From assembly GCA_026129485.1 (NCBI GenBank), contig JAHCHY010000006.1, forward strand, positions 1 to 64,000: 64,000 bases of DNA, read 5' to 3'. A model generated the notes under the pieces. It worked only from the letters and a program-made list of their open reading frames with translations. It searched no databases and was not told the DNA's origin. The position numbers and the translations under genes were made by a program. Below are positions 1 through 9,223 of the stretch, piece after piece. Origin of the DNA: Cyclobacteriaceae bacterium. GTDB lineage: Bacteria > Bacteroidota > Bacteroidia > Cytophagales > Cyclobacteriaceae. Numbering within the stretch: position 1 is the stretch's first letter; each line of letters begins with the position of its first letter.

Positions 1-26
1 CTATCAACCAACAAATATCAACTAAT

Positions 27-2597
27 TTACGCTGAATTCCTGGCTGCGTTAATAATTCCAAACATGCAACGGATGATCAGCTTGCGATACCGTTGCTCAT
101 ACATCTTGTTTGAATCATTGAGTTGGCGAATGTTCATTAACGCATATTGCTGAATGGCTATTAACGGCAGCACAATCCGCTCGCGCAGGCGCACCGAATC
201 GCGAATGTTCGGGCTGCTTTCCATTAAATTGCTTAACCCGGACACTTCAAGTATGCGTTGTTTCGATAATTCATATTCTGCAAACATCTTCTTCCAGAAC
301 TCGCCAAACTCCGGGTCGTTACTCAGGTAAGCTGTAGCCTGGTAATTTGTTTTGGTTAACGACATCATACTGTTGCCCAGCAGGGTTCGGAAGAAGAGCG
401 ATTCCCGGTAAAAGTTTTTTAGCTCCTGCATACCATACTTATCTGCAATAGCCGAAAGCGCAGAACCCACACCATAAAACCCGGGGATATTCTGCTTCAT
501 CATAGCCCAGGAACCCACAAACGGAATAGCACGCAAGTCTTCAAACTTTAACTCTTCTGTGGCGCTTCGCTTTACCGGGCGCGAACCAATGTTGGTATCG
601 CCAAAGAATGAAAGTGGTGTAACTTTTTCCAAGTAAGGTACAAAACGGTCGTGATGCTTCAGGCTTAAATATGCTTTATAACCTTCTTCCGCCAGTTCAT
701 CCAAAATCTGTTTTTGCTCGTCCGAAAGCTGGCTTTCATCGCGCTTAAATACATCGCCTTCCAGACCCGCGGAGATCAACTGCTCAAGGTTGTATTTGCA
801 CGAAGCTGCTTTACCAAAATTGGCGCTGATGGTTTGTCCCTGTATGGTGATCTGCACTTCTTCATTCTCAATCGTATCACCTAATGAAGCATAAAAGTCG
901 TGCGTGTTACCGCCACCACGTGCCGGGGGGCCTCCTCTGCCGTCAAAAAACAAAGCCTTCAATCCATGCTTGCGCGAAATAGCAGTAAGGTTTTCTTTCG
1001 CGCGGAAAATAGACCAGTTGGCGCGCAGGTAGCCGCCATCCTTGGTGCCATCTGAAAAACCAAGCATAATAGTTTGATGCGATTTACGCTTAGCCAGGTG
1101 TTCGCAATACGGAGCGACCTGGTACAGCTCGTCCATGATCTGCGGGGCATGCGCCAGGTCATCAATCGTTTCAAACAGGGGCACCACATCCAGCTCCAGC
1201 CCGGCACCGGTTCCCAGCAGCAACCTGCCTAATACAAATATTTCAATTACATGCAACGCGCTCTGGCAATTGCTGATCACGTAACGATGACTTCCGGTTG
1301 CGCCATTATTCTTTTGGATCTCTCCTATTACCCGGATGCTGTTCAGTGTTTCGCTTACAAATGCATCGGTGATTTTCAAGGTATTCAAATCCAGCTTCAA
1401 CGCAAGCAGGTAATTGATCTGCTCCTGCTGCGAAAGCTTTTGAAAATCTTCGCCCGAAATGGTTTTACCTGCTTTTGCGCCACAATCCAGGATATGATTC
1501 CAGGCAAAATCATGCCTGCGGCTATCCTGCCTGATATCTAAGCTGGCAAAATGAAACCCGAACAGCTTTACTTTAATCAGGAATGAGTCCAGCAAATCCA
1601 GGAACAATCCATCGTGATCTTCGGCTAACCGTTTTCTGACCTGGTTCAGATCGTGTATTAAATCATCCACACGTTCATAACCGCGCTCCGTTCCATAAGT
1701 CCATTGGTAAATTTTTCTTTCAATCTCCGCTACCAGCTTATCCACACCGCGAAACGTAAGTCGCCTGCGTAAAATTCTCAGGTCGCGGTAATAACATTTC
1801 AGAATACTATCCTGAAGCCTGGCGGCCACCTTGCGCGTAATCTCGCTGGTTACAAACGGATTTCCATCGCGATCGCCCCCCGGCCAAAAGCCAATCACTA
1901 CCAGCCTGTCATTTTTCCATTCCGATAGAGGGAGATTTAATCCCGTACACAACAGTTGAATAATCTCAGGAATGGATTGATAAAAAACATTTTCCAGATA
2001 CCAGCACAAGCTCACGGCTTCATCGTAAGGTGTAGGCTTATCCTGGTTGATAAAGCCCGTTTTACCCAACTGCTGCAGCAACAGGTTGATATGCTGAAGG
2101 TTACTATCACGAATAGACTTTTCAAGATCGGTAAGAATACCCAGCACATAGCCCGGGTAAAACTGTGTAGGGTGTGCGGTAAGCACAGTCCGCAGGCTGA
2201 AATTTTCGAGCCGGTCAATCAGCTCTTTCTCTTTGCGGTCAAATCGCGCACGTTGAATTAAAGAAGCTATTGTACCCTTTCCGGTAGTGTCATTAACTTG
2301 TTCAAAAGCCGAGTCTTCGACCGAATCGAACAGGGCTACCTGCCGCTCTACATATTGAATAAACTTAAACAGCAGGCTAAATTGCTCTTCCGGTTTAGCG
2401 TGCGAAACCAGGTCGCTGAAAAACTGGCTTAGAATTTCATTGGCAGGTCTACCTTGTTCAAAAGCCTCTTCACAATATTGCTGCAAGAAAGGCAAAAGTG
2501 TGCCGGTACGCTGAATATCCTGAAAAGGCAGGTTCAGAAACAGGCTGTTATAAATGTGGTACCGGGCGCCAACGGTCTGTTCGTATTTGGAAGTCAT
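27..2597 (-). CDS. ppc: Phosphoenolpyruvate carboxylase
   Basis: Carboxylates PEP with bicarbonate to oxaloacetate, an anaplerotic feed of the TCA cycle in the cytoplasm. The 856-residue length suits the family. The active-site motif TAHPT with the catalytic His is at about residues 140-144, and the Gly/Arg-rich loop FDGRGGPPARGGG lies at about residue 550. The C-terminus ends in NAARNSA, close to the NxxRNTG end of classical enzymes, so the gene is complete. It is transcribed alone, divergently from the DUF4136 gene, with a 165-bp gap between them. The ATG at 2597 is the first in frame and gives the expected N-terminus. Function is confident from the motifs. Confidence 0.95.
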   Translation of the reverse strand: MTSKYEQTVGARYHIYNSLFLNLPFQDIQRTGTLLPFLQQYCEEAFEQGRPANEILSQFFSDLVSHAKPEEQFSLLFKFIQYVERQVALFDSVEDSAFEQVNDTTGKGTIASLIQRARFDRKEKELIDRLENFSLRTVLTAHPTQFYPGYVLGILTDLEKSIRDSNLQHINLLLQQLGKTGFINQDKPTPYDEAVSLCWYLENVFYQSIPEIIQLLCTGLNLPLSEWKNDRLVVIGFWPGGDRDGNPFVTSEITRKVAARLQDSILKCYYRDLRILRRRLTFRGVDKLVAEIERKIYQWTYGTERGYERVDDLIHDLNQVRKRLAEDHDGLFLDLLDSFLIKVKLFGFHFASLDIRQDSRRHDFAWNHILDCGAKAGKTISGEDFQKLSQQEQINYLLALKLDLNTLKITDAFVSETLNSIRVIGEIQKNNGATGSHRYVISNCQSALHVIEIFVLGRLLLGTGAGLELDVVPLFETIDDLAHAPQIMDELYQVAPYCEHLAKRKSHQTIMLGFSDGTKDGGYLRANWSIFRAKENLTAISRKHGLKALFFDGRGGPPARGGGNTHDFYASLGDTIENEEVQITIQGQTISANFGKAASCKYNLEQLISAGLEGDVFKRDESQLSDEQKQILDELAEEGYKAYLSLKHHDRFVPYLEKVTPLSFFGDTNIGSRPVKRSATEELKFEDLRAIPFVGSWAMMKQNIPGFYGVGSALSAIADKYGMQELKNFYRESLFFRTLLGNSMMSLTKTNYQATAYLSNDPEFGEFWKKMFAEYELSKQRILEVSGLSNLMESSPNIRDSVRLRERIVLPLIAIQQYALMNIRQLNDSNKMYEQRYRKLIIRCMFGIINAARNSA

Positions 2598-2762
2598 CGG
2601 TTCTGGTAAAAAAATTCCCTGAAATTAATGCGAAAGAGTCTATTGTTTTAGTTTCAAAGGGCATTTCCTGCATTTTAGCCAAACATTTACATAAAAGAAA
2701 TGCCGTTAGCTTGCATGGGCTTTTAAAATGGATTACCTTTTCTATTTCTAATCCAAACCACT

Positions 2763-3344
2763 ATGAAGAAAATTTACCTACTCGCGTTGCTGCCGGTTTT
2801 GTTGGGTTCGTGCCTGGGGTATAAGGAGTTGCCTGTAGAGTACGATTACAGCTATAAAGGAAATTTTAAAAAGTATCGCAGTTTCGACATCATGCGCCCT
2901 ATGGGCATTAACGATTCTACCATGATCAACGAGATCGTGGAGAAATCAATCATTTCGCGCATGAAGTTCTTAGGATATAAGCAGACTGACACGCGTCCGC
3001 ACCTGATCATCGGCTTTAAAATGTATGCCGATAGCTTACGCTTCAACGGCTACGACCAGCCGGATATTGAAGAGTGGGTACGCACACAGAAAGAAGACGA
3101 AAAGTATGATTCCAAAAAAATTAACCTGAACACCGGAACCCTGCTGATCCAGTTTTTTGACAGGCGCCAGAACCGCTCTATCTGGCAGGGTTATGCTACC
3201 ACCCTCTACGGCAGCATAAATTTTAACAATGAACGCCATTTGCGTAATGCCGTTATTTCTATCCTGGACAAATACCGGTTTATGGCCGAGGGCTTTGTAG
3301 AGGGTAACCAGGCGGCCGCCCAGGCCGATGACTTGGACGATTAA
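2763..3344 (+). CDS. DUF4136 domain lipoprotein
   Basis: A 193-residue secreted protein. The N-terminus (MKKIYLLALLPVLLGSC) is a lipoprotein signal peptide with Cys at about residue 17. The body resembles DUF4136: a short beta-rich domain with a YDY/Y..F segment at the start and a conserved IxGF..Y pattern around residues 80-90, ending in an acidic tail (QADDLDD). DUF4136 proteins are envelope lipoproteins of unknown role, common in Bacteroidota and Proteobacteria. It stands alone between ppc (divergent) and tRNA-Gln. No pathway can be assigned. Confidence 0.8.
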   Translation: MKKIYLLALLPVLLGSCLGYKELPVEYDYSYKGNFKKYRSFDIMRPMGINDSTMINEIVEKSIISRMKFLGYKQTDTRPHLIIGFKMYADSLRFNGYDQPDIEEWVRTQKEDEKYDSKKINLNTGTLLIQFFDRRQNRSIWQGYATTLYGSINFNNERHLRNAVISILDKYRFMAEGFVEGNQAAAQADDLDD

Positions 3345-3406
3345 GCACCCGGTCAAACACCTTAAAAAACACTGAATTTCGGGTTTTCAGTTCTCGAAAT
3401 TGTTCC

Positions 3407-3414
3407 TACATTTG
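3407..3414 (+). promoter_or_regulatory. Bacteroidota -7 promoter box for tRNA-Gln
   Basis: TACATTTG matches the Bacteroidota housekeeping -7 consensus TAnnTTTG exactly and ends 27 nt before the tRNA. A 7-bp inverted repeat (AATTTCG at 3375-3381, CGAAATT at 3395-3401) lies just upstream, around where the -33 element would be; no clear TTG is visible there. The transcript probably covers the tRNA and may read into prs. Confidence 0.6.
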
Positions 3415-3441
3415 CACCTCAAATTTTTGATTTGAAGGCAT

Positions 3442-3512
3442 TGTCCTATGGTGTAATGGTAACACAGCAGATTTTGATTCTGCTTTTCTAGGTTCGAATC
3501 CTAGTAGGACAA
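3442..3512 (+). tRNA. tRNA-Gln (anticodon TTG)
   Basis: A 71-nt cloverleaf can be drawn by eye. The acceptor arms TGTCCTA and TAGGACA pair over 7 bp, the anticodon stem is GCAGA/TCTGC with loop TTTTGAT, so the anticodon is TTG at 3474-3476, and the T arm is CTAGG-TTCGAAT-CCTAG. The discriminator base is A and CCA is not encoded. It reads CAA/CAG glutamine codons. It lies 40 bp before prs in the same orientation. Confidence 0.96.
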
Positions 3513-3552
3513 CTTAAAAATCCTGGGCATCCGGGATTTAATTTTTGAAGGA

Positions 3553-4482
3553 ATGGCTGTAAAAATCTTCTCCGGGCGGGCAACTACCTATTTAGCTGAG
3601 AAAATAGCTCATGCTTATGGTGAACCTTTGGGCCGGGTAGACTACCAGCAGTTCAGCGATGGTGAAATGTCGCCTTTTATTGGTGAATCGGTACGCGGGC
3701 ACGATGTGTTTATTGTACAGTCAACCTTTGCACCGGCCGAGAACTTTATGGAACTGCTGTTGATGATCGATGCAGCCAAACGCGCCAGCGCCTCTAACGT
3801 GAATGTGATTATCCCCTATTTTGGTTATGCCCGGCAAGATCGCAAAGATAAGCCGCGGGTAGCCATAGCCGCCAAGCTGATTGCCAACCTGCTATCAGCC
3901 GCAGGCGCTAACCGCGTTATGACCTGCGATTTACATGCTGATCAGATCCAGGGTTTTTTCGATATACCGGTTGACCACTTAGATGGTAATTACATTTTTG
4001 TTCCCTACCTCAAATCGCTGAAACTAACCAACATCATGTTCGCATCTCCGGATGTGGGTGGGATTAAGCGGGCCCGAAGCTTTGCCAAGTTTTTTAATGC
4101 CGACCTGGCGGTGTGCGATAAGTACCGGAAAGAAGCCAACAAAATAGAATCCATGCGCCTGATTGGCGATGTGGAGGGCAAGGATGTGATCCTGGTAGAT
4201 GACCTGGTGGATACAGCAGGTACAATCTGTAAAGCCGCAGGATTATTAAAGGAAAAAGGAGCCACTACCGTAAGGGCTATTTGTACACACCCTGTATTAT
4301 CCGGCAAGGCATACGAGAATGTTCAAAATTCTGCACTGGAAGAACTGGTTGTTACCGATACCATTCCCCTGAAACAGGAAACCAGCAAGATTAAGGTGTT
4401 GACCGTGTCTGATCTGTTTGCGAAAGCCATTCGCAAGATCCACGATCACGAATCCATCAGCTCATTATTTATTCGTTTGTAA
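3553..4482 (+). CDS. prs: Ribose-phosphate pyrophosphokinase (PRPP synthetase)
   Basis: Makes PRPP from ribose 5-phosphate and ATP, the precursor for purines, pyrimidines, His, Trp and NAD. The 309-residue class I enzyme shows FSDGE at about residue 35, the metal-binding DLHADQIQGFF near 130 and the PRPP loop VDDLVDTAGT near 215-225. Length and motifs are canonical. It lies between tRNA-Gln and rplY in the same direction; the prs-rplY pair 33 bp apart is a frequent arrangement in this phylum, so co-transcription is likely. Confidence 0.96.
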   Translation: MAVKIFSGRATTYLAEKIAHAYGEPLGRVDYQQFSDGEMSPFIGESVRGHDVFIVQSTFAPAENFMELLLMIDAAKRASASNVNVIIPYFGYARQDRKDKPRVAIAAKLIANLLSAAGANRVMTCDLHADQIQGFFDIPVDHLDGNYIFVPYLKSLKLTNIMFASPDVGGIKRARSFAKFFNADLAVCDKYRKEANKIESMRLIGDVEGKDVILVDDLVDTAGTICKAAGLLKEKGATTVRAICTHPVLSGKAYENVQNSALEELVVTDTIPLKQETSKIKVLTVSDLFAKAIRKIHDHESISSLFIRL

Positions 4483-4515
4483 TTTCTTAATTATCAATTT
4501 AAACCATAAACAATT

Positions 4516-5187
4516 ATGAAAACCATCGAGATTATAGGGTATCGAAGAGCAAATCTCGGCAAGAATGCTTCCCAGAAAATACGCGAAGAAGGCAACGTGC
4601 CTTGCGTATTGTACGGAGGTGCTGAACAAGTGCATTTCGCTGCACCGGTTATTCTTTTCCGCGATTTGATTTATACCAACGAGGCACACTTTGTTCACCT
4701 GAACATTGAAGGTGAGGAGTGCCAGGCTATTATGCAGGAAGTACAGTTTCACCCGGTAAGTGAAATTATTCTGCACGTGGATTTCCTCCGCATCAGCGAA
4801 GACAGAAAAATTAAAATGGATATTCCTACCCGCCTGGTTGGCCAGGCTCCCGGGGTTTCCAAGGGTGGCGCATTGGTGCGCAAGCGTGCATCTTTAAAAG
4901 TGTATGCTTTCCCCAAGGATATGCCTGATCATATTGATGTAGATTGCTCCAGCCTGGATTTCCACCACGCTGTAAAAGTGGGCGATCTTAAATTCGCAGG
5001 TCTTGAATTCCTGGATCCGAAACAAGCTTCTATTGCCGTGGTTGAAGTGCCGCGTGCTGCCAAGCTTGCTGAGGAAACTACTGCCGCAGCTGCTACGACC
5101 GCTGGCGCACCTGCTGCTGCCGGTGCGGCTCCCGCTGGCGATGCCAAGAAGGCCGAGGCTCCGAAGAAAGACGAAAAGAAGAAATAA
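4516..5187 (+). CDS. rplY: 50S ribosomal protein L25 (general stress protein Ctc type)
   Basis: Binds 5S rRNA in the large ribosomal subunit. At 223 residues it is the long CTC form: an N-terminal L25 beta-barrel (about residues 1-95) followed by the C-terminal TL5 domain (about 100-185). After residue 190 comes a low-complexity Ala-rich stretch and a Lys/Glu tail (KKAEAPKKDEKKK), common in Bacteroidota L25. It is followed by a strong terminator at 5208-5245, which ends the prs-rplY unit. Confidence 0.94.
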   Translation: MKTIEIIGYRRANLGKNASQKIREEGNVPCVLYGGAEQVHFAAPVILFRDLIYTNEAHFVHLNIEGEECQAIMQEVQFHPVSEIILHVDFLRISEDRKIKMDIPTRLVGQAPGVSKGGALVRKRASLKVYAFPKDMPDHIDVDCSSLDFHHAVKVGDLKFAGLEFLDPKQASIAVVEVPRAAKLAEETTAAAATTAGAPAAAGAAPAGDAKKAEAPKKDEKKK

Positions 5188-5207
5188 TTCTTTTCCGATG
5201 TTACTTG

Positions 5208-5245
5208 ATCCCGTTCGGCATAGCCGGGCGGGATTTTTTATTTTA
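5208..5245 (+). terminator. Rho-independent terminator after rplY
   Basis: A 12-bp stem (ATCCCGTTCGGC, loop ATA, GCCGGGCGGGAT, two G-T pairs) is followed directly by TTTTT and a further T-rich run. It lies 20 bp after the rplY stop codon. Confidence 0.88.
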
Positions 5246-5309
5246 ATTCGCCCTTATGAAATGCCCATGTAAAACCTTTACACGAACTGAAGATGTTTAT
5301 ACAGGCATT

Positions 5310-5330
5310 CCCTGCCTGCCGACAGGCAGA
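5310..5330. repeat. Short GC-rich palindrome
   Basis: CTGCCTG-CCGA-CAGGCAG is a 7-bp inverted repeat in the gap before pth. It has no T-tract. A similar core (CCTGCC...GGCAGG) occurs inside leuS at 33109-33125, so it is probably a scattered REP-like repeat rather than a terminator. Confidence 0.5.
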
Positions 5331-5359
5331 CATCTGACCTTGAACAAAATTATTAACAG

Positions 5360-5920
5360 ATGAAATACCTGATAGCCGGACTTGGGAACCCGGGAGGTGA
5401 GTACGAGCTAACCCGCCATAACATCGGGTTCCTGGTGCTGGACCGGTTGGCCGATATTCATAAAGCTGAGTTTTCTACCACCCGGTTGGTTGACAAAGCC
5501 GAAGTAAAATACAAAGGTCGGCAGCTTCACCTGGTAAAGCCCAACACGTACATGAACCTGAGCGGCAAGGCTATTGCCTATTGGCTCCAGGAATTGAAAA
5601 TCCCGAAAGAAAACCTTTTGGTGGTGGTGGACGATCTGGCTTTACCATTCGGTTCGCTGCGCCTGCGCACCAAAGGAAGCCCGGCCGGGCATAATGGATT
5701 AAAGAACATTGAGCTGCTGCTGGACGGACAGGATTACTCCCGCTTGCGCTTCGGCATTGGCAGCGATTTCGCCAAAGGCCAGCAGGTAGATTTTGTGCTG
5801 AGCAATTTTTCACAACCGGAGTTTGAAGCATTGCCTGCCCTTATGGATAAGGCCGGGGAGATAATTTTTTCATTCTGTACTGCAGGCGCTGAACGAACTA
5901 TGGCGCTGTTCAACCGGTAA
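5360..5920 (+). CDS. pth: Peptidyl-tRNA hydrolase
   Basis: Releases peptidyl groups from stalled tRNAs so the tRNA can be recycled. The 186-residue length is typical. [18 protein letters not shown] at residues 7-24 contains the catalytic His (about 20) and substrate Asn; [11 protein letters not shown] near 60-70 and DDLALPFG near 92 are conserved, as is GHNGLKNI near 111. The gene lies directly after rplY, a pairing seen widely in bacteria, but a terminator separates them here. Confidence 0.95.
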   Translation: MKYLIAGLGNPGGEYELTRHNIGFLVLDRLADIHKAEFSTTRLVDKAEVKYKGRQLHLVKPNTYMNLSGKAIAYWLQELKIPKENLLVVVDDLALPFGSLRLRTKGSPAGHNGLKNIELLLDGQDYSRLRFGIGSDFAKGQQVDFVLSNFSQPEFEALPALMDKAGEIIFSFCTAGAERTMALFNR

Positions 5921-6194
5921 TCCGGGTTTAAAAAACGAGCCAGGTTTCGAATTTTGGCCCAAACCTTACAAACGTTTTTGTCATTAGACCCTGCTTTTTG
6001 CTTAAAAAAGCATACTACAGGGGCAAATACCTCCTATTTTATTCACCAGTAGCCTATCTTCCTTACTTTGGGTTACGGATGTAGGATTTGAAACTCTTTC
6101 AATCGAAATAAAAGACGCCCTTCTGCCAATTTTGAACAAAATAAGAAAGCGTATGGCCACGAAGGGATTGTCTAACATCAGTGTAAACACACGC

Positions 6195-6323
6195 ATGAAG
6201 CAACTGCTGTTGCTCATTGCCCTGATTATGATTGGAATACTGGTTGCGATGGTTTCCGCAGATGGTGAACCTACTGTAAAAATCGATACGCTGAAAAGCG
6301 ATGTCCGTTCGCCAAGAAGCTAA
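6195..6323 (+). CDS. Small single-pass membrane or secreted peptide (42 aa)
   Basis: A 42-residue ORF starting MKQLLLLIALIMIGILVAM: a hydrophobic segment over residues 3-20, then a short polar tail ending DVRSPRS. An upstream in-frame ATG at 6132 would add 21 basic residues, but the internal start gives a clean membrane or signal segment. A well-formed terminator begins 28 bp after the stop, which supports a real transcription unit. I do not recognise the family. The 275 bp between pth and this gene contain no other ORF I can support. Confidence 0.4.
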   Translation: MKQLLLLIALIMIGILVAMVSADGEPTVKIDTLKSDVRSPRS

Positions 6324-6351
6324 AATTTTAAAGATAGGGTGTTTGGTAAAG

Positions 6352-6385
6352 CCTCTGCGGGAAACCGCAGGGGTTTTCCTTTTTT
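6352..6385 (+). terminator. Rho-independent terminator
   Basis: A 9-bp stem CCTCTGCGG / CCGCAGGGG (one T-G pair) with a GAAA tetraloop, followed by TTTTCCTTTTTT. It ends transcription coming from the small 6195 ORF and directly abuts the -33 element of the aminotransferase promoter. Confidence 0.88.
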
Positions 6386-6412
6386 GGCGCGTGCCATTTT
6401 CGTGTAGCTTTG
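6383..6412 (+). promoter_or_regulatory. Promoter of the class III aminotransferase gene
   Basis: TTTG at 6383-6386, an 18-nt spacer, then TAGCTTTG at 6405-6412: an exact Bacteroidota-type promoter. The start codon (6419) begins only 6 nt after the -7 box, so the predicted transcript has almost no leader. Confidence 0.7.
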
Positions 6413-6418
6413 TTTTTC

Positions 6419-7603
6419 ATGGACTACTCGCACGAAATATTCCTGCATCGCCTGGCCCAGACATCCCCCCATCCTTTTTTGATTTCTGTTGAACGGGCCG
6501 AAGGTGTCAATTTGTATGCACCCGATGGCAGGGTTTACATGGATATGATTTCGGGCATTGGTGTGAGCGCCATCGGCCATCGGCACCCACACGTAATAAA
6601 TGCTATCAAAGCACAATTGGATAAACACCTGCATGTAATGGTGTATGGTGAATACATTCAATCTGCATCCAACCGGCTGGCTGCAAAGCTCACTTCGCTT
6701 TTACCTCCGCAGCTTAACTGTGCCTACTTTGTTAACTCGGGAACGGAAGCCAATGAAGCAGCGCTAAAGCTTGCCAAGCGCATTACCGGTCGCACCGAAA
6801 TTATATCGTTTCGGAAATCTTACCACGGCAGCACACACGGATCGCTAAGTGTATCGGGCAATGAAATCAAGAAGCAGGCTTTCAGGCCACTGTTGCCCGA
6901 TGTACGGTTTATCGACTTCAACAATACTGATGACCTGAAGCAGGTTACAACCCGAACCGCATGTGTGATAATGGAAACCGTGCAAGGTGATGCCGGTGTT
7001 CGCGTACCAGGTAAAGCCTACATGCAGGCCGTCCGGAAGCGATGTAACGAAACCGGGGCATTATTGATCCTGGATGAAATTCAATGTGGCATGGGCCGCA
7101 CCGGTAAATGGTTTGCCTTTGAACACTTTGCTATTGTACCCGATATTTTAACCATCGCGAAAGCATTTGGCGGAGGATTGCCGATCGGGGCATTCATTTC
7201 ATCGGAGGAAAAGATGAAGGAGCTAACACACAACCCGATGCTGGGCCACATTACCACATTTGGCGGAAACCCGGTTTGTTGTGCAAGCGCCCTGGCCACC
7301 CTGGAAGTAATTGAAAATGAACGGCTTCTTGAACAGGTTGAACAAAAAGGGAAATTGATTGAATCGCTGGTTCAACACAAAAAAATAAAAGCAGTACGCA
7401 GAATCGGGTTGCTTTTCGCATTCGATTTTGAGTCAGATGAAATCGTGAACCGAATTGTAAATTATGCCAAAGAACAGGGTGTGATCTGCTACTGGTTCCT
7501 TTCTCATCCGCACAGCTTCAGGATAGCGCCACCGCTAACCATAACCGAATCTGAAATAAAAAAGGCCTGCCAAGTAATTATGGAAGCCATAGACCAAGCT
7601 TAA
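6419..7603 (+). CDS. Class III PLP-dependent aminotransferase
   Basis: A 394-residue aminotransferase of the acetylornithine/4-aminobutyrate family. It shows the ..GIGVSAIGHRHPHV segment near 45, FVNSGTEANEAALKLAKR near 100-117, the cofactor Asp in LILDEIQCGMGRTG near 217-230 and the PLP-binding Lys in IAKAFGGGLPIGA near 247. The ATG at 6419 follows the promoter at a distance of 6 nt; the TTG three codons upstream lies inside the promoter box and is not used. Substrate cannot be decided from sequence: no arginine or lysine biosynthesis neighbours are present. It is followed 2 bp later by the AI-2E permease gene. Confidence 0.88.
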   Translation: MDYSHEIFLHRLAQTSPHPFLISVERAEGVNLYAPDGRVYMDMISGIGVSAIGHRHPHVINAIKAQLDKHLHVMVYGEYIQSASNRLAAKLTSLLPPQLNCAYFVNSGTEANEAALKLAKRITGRTEIISFRKSYHGSTHGSLSVSGNEIKKQAFRPLLPDVRFIDFNNTDDLKQVTTRTACVIMETVQGDAGVRVPGKAYMQAVRKRCNETGALLILDEIQCGMGRTGKWFAFEHFAIVPDILTIAKAFGGGLPIGAFISSEEKMKELTHNPMLGHITTFGGNPVCCASALATLEVIENERLLEQVEQKGKLIESLVQHKKIKAVRRIGLLFAFDFESDEIVNRIVNYAKEQGVICYWFLSHPHSFRIAPPLTITESEIKKACQVIMEAIDQA

Positions 7604-7605
7604 CT

Positions 7606-8682
7606 ATGAACAAACAACAACATCACTTCGACCGACTGGATTATACGTTTAAGCTGCTTATCGTGGTGGCTTTGATTATTACGGCCACTATCCTGGCAAG
7701 AGATATCGTTATCCCGATCCTGATCTCAGGCATTTTTTCCATCGTGATGCTGCCGGTAATTAAACGACTGGAAAGAAAAATGTCATCTGTGTTAGCCATT
7801 ACGCTTACGCTGATCTTCAGCTTCCTGGTGTTTTCGGCATTAACATGGCTCACCATTAGCCAGATGAGCGCGCTCGTAAAAGACCTGCCTAATCTCGAAT
7901 CAAAATTCAATGCGCTGGTGGATCGTGTAAGCTCTGCCATACAGGATACTTTTAACATGAGCGCCAAAGAGCAGAATCAAATGCTGAAAAACAGCTTGGC
8001 CAGCCTGGGCAGCTATGCAACAAATTTATTCACCGCTACAACCAATATTATATCGTTGCTCATCCAGGTGCCCATATATGTATTCCTGTTCCTGATCTAC
8101 CGCGATAAGTTCAGAGCCTTTGTCCTGGCTTTTCTGGGTGGAGAAGAAGATATCACCTGGAAAGGTGAAGTGGAGGGTGTGATACAAGGTTATATTTCAG
8201 GGCTGCTGCTGGTAACAGGTATTATTGCTGTGCTGAATAGTATCGGGCTGCTCATCCTAGGAATTGACCACGCCATATTTTTTGGTGTGCTGTCAGGCGT
8301 GCTGACCATTATACCTTATGTGGGAATTTTTATAGGAGCGACCTTACCCGTGCTGATGGCGCTGCTTACCAAAGACAGCCTTTGGTATGCCGTTGGCGTG
8401 GTTATCATATTCTCGATTGTCCAGTTCCTGGAAGGAAACTTCATCACACCACGCATAACGGGGTCGAGGGTTAGCATCAATGCCCTGGCTGCCATTGTCG
8501 CTTTGCTGATTGGCGGAAAAATCCTGGGGATTGCGGGAATGATCCTGGCTATTCCGGCCCTGGGAATTTTAAAGATCATCCTGTCGCATACACGCTACCT
8601 GAAGCCGTTCGTAATTCTGATTGAAGACACTCCAATTAAACCCGGGACTGAGCCTTCTGAAGAACAAAAGCCTGAAGAATAG
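7606..8682 (+). CDS. AI-2E family transporter (PF01594 permease)
   Basis: A 358-residue inner-membrane protein with the layout of the AI-2E/TqsA-PerM family: two hydrophobic segments near the N-terminus (about 18-50), another near 65-85, a soluble middle region (90-145) and a cluster of membrane segments from about 150 to 335, with a Pro/Glu-rich cytoplasmic tail. Family members are 330-400 aa. Some export autoinducer-2 or act as Na+/H+ antiporters; the substrate here is unknown. It follows the aminotransferase by 2 bp, so the two are co-transcribed, and ends 2 bp before the convergent hslV stop. Confidence 0.85.
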   Translation: MNKQQHHFDRLDYTFKLLIVVALIITATILARDIVIPILISGIFSIVMLPVIKRLERKMSSVLAITLTLIFSFLVFSALTWLTISQMSALVKDLPNLESKFNALVDRVSSAIQDTFNMSAKEQNQMLKNSLASLGSYATNLFTATTNIISLLIQVPIYVFLFLIYRDKFRAFVLAFLGGEEDITWKGEVEGVIQGYISGLLLVTGIIAVLNSIGLLILGIDHAIFFGVLSGVLTIIPYVGIFIGATLPVLMALLTKDSLWYAVGVVIIFSIVQFLEGNFITPRITGSRVSINALAAIVALLIGGKILGIAGMILAIPALGILKIILSHTRYLKPFVILIEDTPIKPGTEPSEEQKPEE

Positions 8683-8684
8683 CG

Positions 8685-9221
8685 CTATAGTTTTTCGATT
8701 ACCAGGTTGTGGTTCGTATAAATGCAGATATCCGCTGCAATGTTCAGGCTTTCGCGTACAATTTCTGCTGCTGAAAGATGCGGAGCATGCTTTTTCAATG
8801 CCAATGCTGCGGATTGCGCATACATAGCGCCCGAACCAATTGCTGCCACCTGGTTGTCGGGTTCCAATACATCACCTGTGCCCGAGATAACTAATACTTC
8901 TTCCTTGTTAACGGCAATCAGCATGGCCTCCAGCCTGCGCAGGTAACGATCCATACGCCAGTCCTTTGCCAGCTCGATGGCTGCCCGTTTCATATTGCCA
9001 CCGTACGCATTCAGCTTTTCCTCAAAGCGATCCAGCAACGTAAAGGCATCGGCCGTTGAGCCGGCAAAGCCCGCAACTACCTTCCCTTCATGAAGCTTAC
9101 GGATTTTTTTAACATTGCTTTTTGCAATGGTATTGCCCATGGTGGCCTGGCCATCACCTCCAATGGAAACTTCGCCATTGTGTAGAATGGCCAGGATGGT
9201 AGTTGCATGAATAGGTTGCAC
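8685..9221 (-). CDS. hslV: ATP-dependent protease subunit HslV (ClpQ)
   Basis: Proteasome-like Thr protease that works with the HslU ATPase in the cytoplasm. The start is GTG at 9219-9221, giving MQPIHA then TTILAI: the catalytic Thr becomes residue 1 after removal of a 6-residue propeptide, as in the family. [11 protein letters not shown] and the [11 protein letters not shown] segment (about 133-143) are conserved. The 178-residue length is normal. Two bp separate it from the upstream Uma2 gene, so it lies at the end of the pdhC-Uma2-hslV run. hslU is not adjacent. Confidence 0.93.
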   Translation of the reverse strand: MQPIHATTILAILHNGEVSIGGDGQATMGNTIAKSNVKKIRKLHEGKVVAGFAGSTADAFTLLDRFEEKLNAYGGNMKRAAIELAKDWRMDRYLRRLEAMLIAVNKEEVLVISGTGDVLEPDNQVAAIGSGAMYAQSAALALKKHAPHLSAAEIVRESLNIAADICIYTNHNLVIEKL

Positions 9222-9223
9222 GA

